Positions 6,558 to 10,286 of a stretch of 10,286 nucleotides of DNA are shown here, piece after piece (position 1 is the first letter of the stretch; the number at the start of each line of letters is the position of its first letter). The notes beneath the pieces are model-generated. The model searched no databases. It was not told the DNA's origin and worked only from the letters and a program-made list of their open reading frames with translations. This DNA is from Prevotella sp. UBA2755 (GTDB taxonomy: Bacteria; Bacteroidota; Bacteroidia; Bacteroidales; Bacteroidaceae), in assembly GCA_002353225.1 (NCBI GenBank), contig DEJF01000047.1:107449-117734 (forward strand), read 5' to 3'. Made by a program: the position numbers and the translations under genes.

Positions 6558-8756
6558 ATGAGAAGAATCACACTATTAGTCCTGCTGATGATGCCCCTGT
6601 TGTTAACAGCAAAGGGGTTGGACTTGAATATGATAACCCAAGGTTATTATTATGCCGAAAACATTAGTGGCGTCATGCCTGCCGCCGACGGGGAGAGTTA
6701 TACTCAGTTAGGAAAAAGAGGTAAGACCATTGTCCGCTATTCTTTCAAGACAGGAAAGGAGATAGGTACTTTGTTTGATGCCGAAACCGTTAGGGGTGCG
6801 AAGATAGACCAAATAGAGGGTTATATCATGAGTCCTGACGGTAAGCGAATCCTTATCCAGACTAATACGAAACGGATTTATCGTCATTCGTTTACTGCCG
6901 ACTATTACCTCTACACCATTCAGAGTCAGAAGTTGGTACCTTTGTCAAAAAATGGTGCCCAGCAGACCCCTTTGTTCTCACCCGACGGTACGATGATTGC
7001 CTTTGTCCGTGAGAACAATATCTACCTCATCAAACTGCTTTACGACAATGCGGAGAGCCAGGTGACGAAGGATGGAAAGAAGAACGAGGTGATCAACGGT
7101 ATTCCCGACTGGGTCAACGAGGAGGAGTTTGGCAATAGCCGGGCGATGGTGTTCACAGCCGATAGTAAACAACTGGTGTGGGTACGTTATGACGAGCATG
7201 CCGTCAGTCAGTATTCCATGCCGCTATACAAAGGACTGAAACCAGAGCGTAGTGAATTTACAGAATATCCGGGTGCCTATACCTATAAATATCCCGTGGC
7301 TGGTGCTGATAATGCTAAGTGTAGTGTATGGAGTTTTGACATCGCCAGTCGACAGACTCGTCAGTTACAGGTACCCCTTGATACCGACGGTTATATTCCC
7401 CGCTTGAAGACGACCCATGAGACAGCGAAGGTCTTGGTAGTGACGATGAACCGCCATCAGGACTGTCTGCGTATCTATATGGCAAATCCCTTGTCTACCG
7501 TGTGTCAGTTGCTGATAGAAGATAAGACAACGAAGTATATTAAGGAGGAATGCGTGGAGAATATGAAGGTGACCCCAAAGTATATCCTCTTACCCAGTGA
7601 GCGTGACGGTTGGATGCACCTTTACCTTTATAATATGAATGGTCAGTTGCTCCGTCAGGTGGAGCAGGGTGACTATGAGGTCAGTGAGGTTTATGGTGTT
7701 GACGATCAGACGGGTAATGTCTATTATGCCTCTCACCAGTATGGCGCTACCGACCAGCGTGTCTTTATGACACAGGCGAATGGCAAGACGACATGTCTCA
7801 CGGACAAGGCAGGATGGAGTAGTGCCATATTTAGTAGCGATTACAAATCCTTTATTCATACATGGAGTAATCTGAATACTCCTCCAGTTGTTACCCTTTG
7901 CAGCAGTACCGGCAAGGCGGTCACTACACTGGTGGATAACAAGGAGTTGCGTGAACAACTGGCAAGGGAGCAATTAGGAACTCGTGAACTCTTCACGTTG
8001 ACGACTTCCGAAGGCATCAAACTAAATGGCTGGATGGTCAAACCGGCGAATTTCGATGCCACTAAGCGTTATCCTGTCATTATGTATCAGTATAGCGGTC
8101 CTGGCAGTCAGCAGGTAAAGGATGCTTGGAATATCGGCATGAACAGTCAGGGTGCTATCCTTGAGCAGTATCTCTGTCAACAGGGTTTCCTTTGTGTCTG
8201 TGTAGACGGACGGGGAACGGGCGGACGTGGTGCCGATTTCGAGAAGTGTACTTATCTGCGACTGGGTGAGTTAGAGTCCCATGATCAGGTAGAGACAGCC
8301 TTGTGGCTGGGTAAACAGTCGTATGTTGATAAAGACCGTATTGCTATCTGGGGATGGAGTTATGGCGGTTTCAATACCCTGATGTCGATGTCGGAGGGGC
8401 GTCCTGTGTTCCGTGCCGGCGTTGCCATTGCCCCTGTTACCTCATGGCGTTTCTATGACAGCATCTATACTGAGCGGTTTATGCGTACTCCGAAAGAGAA
8501 TCCCACAGGTTATGACCAGAACCCGATCAGTCGTGTCGGTCAACTTCACGGAGCCCTTCTGCTCTGTCATGGTTCTGCCGATGATAATGTCCATCTGCGT
8601 AATACGGCGGAATATACGGAGGCTTTAGTGCAGGCTAACAAGGACTTCAGTCAATTAGTCTATACCAATCGCAACCACAGTATTTATGGTGGTAACACTC
8701 GTAACCACCTGTTCCGTCAGTGTGTGAAATTCCTAATTGGAGAATTGAAGGATTGA
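6558..8756 (+). CDS. dpp4: dipeptidyl peptidase IV (family S9B serine peptidase)
   Basis: This 732-residue exported exopeptidase removes X-Pro and X-Ala dipeptides from peptide N-termini, a key step in peptide use by asaccharolytic or proteolytic Bacteroidales. The signal peptide is MRRITLLVLLMMPLLLTA. A beta-propeller covers about 30-480, with the S9B motif PDWVNEEEF (183-191), in which E189 and E190 should anchor the substrate amino group. The alpha/beta-hydrolase domain follows: oxyanion-hole Tyr512 in YSGPGSQ, DGRGTGGRG, the nucleophile Ser601 in GWSYGGF, Asp675 in GSADDNVH and His707 in NRNHSIYGG. All catalytic residues are intact. The N-terminal segment (ISGVMPAADGESYTQL) and the double Glu motif fit DPP IV rather than prolyl tripeptidyl peptidase. 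The ATG at 6558 sits just after the promoter. It is a single-gene unit ending 4 nt before a palindromic element. Confidence 0.95.
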   Translation: MRRITLLVLLMMPLLLTAKGLDLNMITQGYYYAENISGVMPAADGESYTQLGKRGKTIVRYSFKTGKEIGTLFDAETVRGAKIDQIEGYIMSPDGKRILIQTNTKRIYRHSFTADYYLYTIQSQKLVPLSKNGAQQTPLFSPDGTMIAFVRENNIYLIKLLYDNAESQVTKDGKKNEVINGIPDWVNEEEFGNSRAMVFTADSKQLVWVRYDEHAVSQYSMPLYKGLKPERSEFTEYPGAYTYKYPVAGADNAKCSVWSFDIASRQTRQLQVPLDTDGYIPRLKTTHETAKVLVVTMNRHQDCLRIYMANPLSTVCQLLIEDKTTKYIKEECVENMKVTPKYILLPSERDGWMHLYLYNMNGQLLRQVEQGDYEVSEVYGVDDQTGNVYYASHQYGATDQRVFMTQANGKTTCLTDKAGWSSAIFSSDYKSFIHTWSNLNTPPVVTLCSSTGKAVTTLVDNKELREQLAREQLGTRELFTLTTSEGIKLNGWMVKPANFDATKRYPVIMYQYSGPGSQQVKDAWNIGMNSQGAILEQYLCQQGFLCVCVDGRGTGGRGADFEKCTYLRLGELESHDQVETALWLGKQSYVDKDRIAIWGWSYGGFNTLMSMSEGRPVFRAGVAIAPVTSWRFYDSIYTERFMRTPKENPTGYDQNPISRVGQLHGALLLCHGSADDNVHLRNTAEYTEALVQANKDFSQLVYTNRNHSIYGGNTRNHLFRQCVKFLIGELKD

Positions 8757-8760
8757 TATA

Positions 8761-8854
8761 TTCCCCCTAAGTTAGGGGGAACAAAAAGGGGTCTGAACAA
8801 ACCTGTTTTCCTTCGTTCAGACCCCATCTAACCTCCCCTAACTTAGGGGAGGAA
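8761..8854. repeat. nested palindrome element between DPP IV and rubrerythrin
   Basis: The whole gap between two convergent genes is made of three hairpins. The left one (8761-8781) is a perfect 10-bp palindrome around G8771; the right one (8832-8852) is a perfect 10-bp palindrome around C8842. The left core CCCCTAAGTTAGGGG (8764-8778) is the exact reverse complement of the right core (8835-8849), so they can also pair with each other. Between them is an 11-bp stem (8788-8798 with 8815-8825). The result is either three small hairpins or one long cruciform. It may act as a two-way terminator or be a dispersed MITE/REP-like repeat; there is no coding potential. Confidence 0.75.
8781..8825 (-). 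terminator. probable rubrerythrin terminator
   Basis: On the minus strand the 11-bp stem (8815-8825 with 8788-8798, 16-nt loop) is followed directly by TTTTTGTT, so it should end rubrerythrin transcripts. On the plus strand this stem has no T tract; the right palindrome followed by AATTTTAA (8853-8860) is the more likely stop for DPP IV, and is weaker. Confidence 0.65.
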
Positions 8855-8856
8855 TT

Positions 8857-9399
8857 TTAATAGTTTTCTGCTTTCACTTGGAAGTAAGCCTGTGGATGGT
8901 CGCATACGGGACAAACATCAGGTGCTTTCTTGCCCACCACGATGTGTCCGCAGTTGGCACACTGCCAGATGACATCACCGTCCTTGGAGAACACACGCTC
9001 CTTCTTCACGTTGTCCAGCAACTTACGATAACGCTCCTCATGAGCCTTCTCGATAGCGGCAACACCCTCAAACTTCTCAGCGATCTCGTCGAAGCCCTCC
9101 TCGCGAGCCTCTTTCGCCATGCGGGCGTACATATCCGTCCACTCGAAGTTCTCACCGCCTGCAGCAGCCTCCAGGTTAGAAGCGGTATCCTTGATGGCAC
9201 CACCCTCTAACAACTTAAACCACATCTTAGCATGCTCCTTCTCATTGGCAGCAGTCTCCTCGAAGATGGCGGCAATCTGTACATAGCCGTCCTTCTTTGC
9301 CTTGGATGCCCAATAAGAATACTTGTTACGAGCCATCGACTCACCTGCGAATGCCTCTTGCAGGTTCTTCTCTGTCTTTGTTCCTTTCAGTTCTTTCAT
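8857..9399 (-). CDS. rbr: rubrerythrin
   Basis: This 180-residue protein is a cytoplasmic peroxidase that reduces H2O2 to water and protects anaerobes from oxidative stress. The N-terminal ferritin-like four-helix domain carries the di-iron ligands: E20 (FAGES), E53 and H56 (NEKEH), E83 and E86 (GENFEW), E117 and H120 (IEKAH). The C-terminal rubredoxin domain has CANC (C147, C150) and CPVC (C163, C166) binding one iron that passes electrons to the di-iron site. All ligands are present. The length is slightly shorter than that of the Desulfovibrio protein, mainly in the loop before the second helix pair. Codon use is close to that of highly expressed genes. It has its own promoter (9443-9474) and a palindrome in the leader (9414-9429) that may be a regulator site. 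It is convergent with DPP IV. Confidence 0.97.
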   Translation of the reverse strand: MKELKGTKTEKNLQEAFAGESMARNKYSYWASKAKKDGYVQIAAIFEETAANEKEHAKMWFKLLEGGAIKDTASNLEAAAGGENFEWTDMYARMAKEAREEGFDEIAEKFEGVAAIEKAHEERYRKLLDNVKKERVFSKDGDVIWQCANCGHIVVGKKAPDVCPVCDHPQAYFQVKAENY

Positions 9400-9413
9400 A
9401 ATCGTATTTGTTT

Positions 9414-9429
9414 AGTGTTACGTAATACT
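9414..9429. promoter_or_regulatory. palindromic operator candidate in the rubrerythrin leader
   Basis: AGTGTTACGTAATACT is a 16-bp palindrome with one mismatched pair and a perfect TTACGTAA core, centred between 9421 and 9422. It lies about 8-24 nt downstream of the predicted transcription start of rubrerythrin and 15-30 nt before the ATG. With no loop it would form a poor RNA hairpin, so a dimeric DNA-binding repressor site is the more natural reading. It does not match PerR, OxyR or Rex consensus sites that I know. Confidence 0.45.
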
Positions 9430-9442
9430 CATTCTTAGGCAG

Positions 9443-9474
9443 CGAAGATACAAAGAAAAAATGAGACTACCAAA
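9443..9474 (-). promoter_or_regulatory. promoter of rubrerythrin
   Basis: On the minus strand TTTG (complement of 9471-9474) is followed after 20 nt by TATCTTCG (complement of 9443-9450), one mismatch from TAnnTTTG. The leader would be about 38 nt. Confidence 0.65.
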
Positions 9475-9544
9475 TAAAGGCAAATTTATTTTTGTTGATG
9501 GCGATGCTTTGCATCATCGATAGGATAGCCTTCACTTACAAAGA

Positions 9545-9577
9545 GTAAAGCCTCCCATCAGTGATAGGAGACTTTAC
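9545..9577 (-). terminator. long hairpin downstream of the SPFH gene, probable terminator
   Basis: A 15-bp stem (9545-9559 with 9563-9577, loop 9560-9562) lies 68 nt after the SPFH stop. Two positions (9551/9571 and 9556/9566) are C-A mismatches in plus-strand RNA but G-U pairs in minus-strand RNA, so the structure is intact only in the minus transcript. The sequence after the stem (CTCTTTGTAAG) is a poor T tract, so it may instead protect the 3' end. A smaller hairpin (9503-9507 with 9511-9515) lies further downstream. Confidence 0.6.
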
Positions 9578-9585
9578 CATATCGA

Positions 9586-9619
9586 AGCGGAGGCATCACT
9601 CACTGCGAGCGGAGGCATC
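9586..9619. repeat. 12-bp direct repeat, period 22
   Basis: AGCGGAGGCATC occurs at 9586-9597 and again at 9608-9619, in the gap between the SPFH stop and the 9545-9577 hairpin. It is GC-rich compared with the surrounding gap. The core GGAGGC and its complement can pair with the arms of the neighbouring hairpin. No ORF is supported here. Confidence 0.5.
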
Positions 9620-9644
9620 CGTGACTTTTATCGCAATCAGTTCG

Positions 9645-10286
9645 TTACTCTGACTTGAACAAATCCTTGATTCCACCGATTGATCCCAAGAGGTTGGTAG
9701 CCTCGTAGGGGAGGTAGACAGTCTTGGTCTTGTCGCCATGTGCGAGTTCCTGCATCATCTGGATATACTTCTGTGCGAGCAGGTAGTTGGCAGGATTCGT
9801 CGACTTGCCGACAGCCTCGGTAATCAGTTCGATAGCCTTTGCCTCAGCCTCAGCCTTACGGATACGAGCCTGAGCCTCTCCCTCGGCATGAAGGATTGCC
9901 TGTTGCTTCTGGGCGTCAGCGCGGTTGATGATGGCGGTCTTCTCACCCTCAGAGGCAAGAATCTCGGCAGCCTTCTCACCCTCGGAGGTCAAGATCTGTG
10001 CACGCTTGTTACGCTCTGCCTGCATCTGCTTCTCCATGGCGTTCAGTACGGTTGAGGGAGGAATGATATCCTGCAACTCTACACGGTTCACTTTCACACC
10101 CCACTTGTCGGTGGCATCGTCGAGGACGGCACGCAACTTGGTATTGATGGTGTCACGAGAGGTCAGTGTCTCATCGAGTTCCAGTTCACCGATGATGTTA
10201 CGCAGAGTGGTCTGGGTCAGTTTCTCAATAGCGTTGGGCAGGTTGGAGATCTCATACACAGCCTTGAAGGGGTCTACAATCTGGAA
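9645..10286 (-). CDS. SPFH/band 7 (stomatin/QmcA-like) protein, C-terminal part
   Basis: The frame is open to the window edge, so these 213 residues lack the N-terminal membrane anchor and first part of the band-7 domain; the apparent GTG start at 10259 is internal (FQIVDPFKA precedes it). Residues 1-80 are the end of the SPFH domain: ISNLPNAIEKLTQTTLRNIIGELELDETLTSRD, then WGVKVNRVELQDIIPP, the stomatin/QmcA signature. About 82-158 is a long charged helix with 11-residue repeats (SEGEKAAEILA, SEGEKTAIINR) expected to form a coiled coil in a ring-shaped oligomer. The end (TVYLPYEATNLLGSIGGIKDLF) is typical of the family. Such proteins organise membrane microdomains and often pair with NfeD or FtsH; no nfeD lies downstream, and the upstream side is outside the window. 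The protein's own stop is followed by a structured 3' region. Confidence 0.92.
   Translation of the reverse strand, partial: FQIVDPFKAVYEISNLPNAIEKLTQTTLRNIIGELELDETLTSRDTINTKLRAVLDDATDKWGVKVNRVELQDIIPPSTVLNAMEKQMQAERNKRAQILTSEGEKAAEILASEGEKTAIINRADAQKQQAILHAEGEAQARIRKAEAEAKAIELITEAVGKSTNPANYLLAQKYIQMMQELAHGDKTKTVYLPYEATNLLGSIGGIKDLFKSE

Noticed and set aside
7590..7973. 127-codon open frame on the minus strand inside DPP IV
   Set aside because: It lies wholly opposite the beta-propeller coding region and shows no signal, motif or expression elements.
9503..9515. GATGC-TTT-GCATC hairpin, considered as a second terminator
   Set aside because: The stem is 5 bp and neither side has a T tract in the right direction, so it is noted only with the neighbouring hairpin.
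9738..10055. 105-codon plus-strand frame rich in Leu and Ser opposite the SPFH coiled coil
   Set aside because: The composition is the antisense of Glu/Ala/Lys-rich repeats; the SPFH frame is clearly the coding one.
1..10286. CRISPR arrays, tRNA or rRNA genes, transposases, toxin-antitoxin or defence genes
   Set aside because: No regularly spaced repeats, tRNA-like folds or recognisable mobile or defence proteins were found on either strand.

Overview
The window reads as an ordinary chromosomal stretch from a Bacteroidales bacterium, most likely the Prevotella group. The evidence is the set of Bacteroidota families (GldB-like lipoprotein, DUF4861, a Porphyromonas-type DPP IV, rubrerythrin), starts without Shine-Dalgarno sequences, and several promoters of the Bacteroidota form TTTG-N19/20-TAnnTTTG. 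No transposase, integrase, phage gene, CRISPR array, tRNA or rRNA was seen.

Layout. 1-390 is the 3' end of rplI (ribosomal protein L9) with an acidic tail, closed by a strong terminator. 483-715 holds a tiny minus-strand lipoprotein gene with its own terminator and promoter. It is divergent from mtaB (983-2317), which overlaps a family-2 glycosyltransferase gene (2310-3326) by 8 nt. The glycosyltransferase gene ends tail-to-tail, overlapping, with a secreted DUF4861 protein gene (3321-4547, minus). A GldB-like lipoprotein gene (4722-5519, GTG start) converges with and overlaps a YhcC/TIGR01212 radical-SAM gene (5511-6422, minus). That gene is divergent from a dipeptidyl peptidase IV gene (6558-8756). 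A compact 94-bp set of nested palindromes separates DPP IV from a convergent rubrerythrin gene (8857-9399, minus). The last 245-nt gap carries the rubrerythrin promoter, a palindromic operator candidate and structured or repeated DNA. It is followed by the 3' part of an SPFH/band-7 protein gene (9645 to the window edge, minus).

How the genes fit together. Most are single-gene units with their own promoters; only mtaB and the glycosyltransferase look like an operon. Themes are translation (L9, tRNA methylthiolation), cell envelope and export (two lipoproteins, secreted DUF4861 protein, DPP IV, glycosyltransferase, SPFH protein) and oxidative defence (rubrerythrin). DPP IV fits an amino-acid or dipeptide-fermenting lifestyle.

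I found no multi-gene novel system. The points most worth following are non-coding: the nested palindrome at 8761-8854, the palindrome in the rubrerythrin leader at 9414-9429, and the hairpin plus direct repeats at 9545-9619. The orphan DUF4861 gene and the 53-residue acidic lipoprotein are the least understood coding genes.
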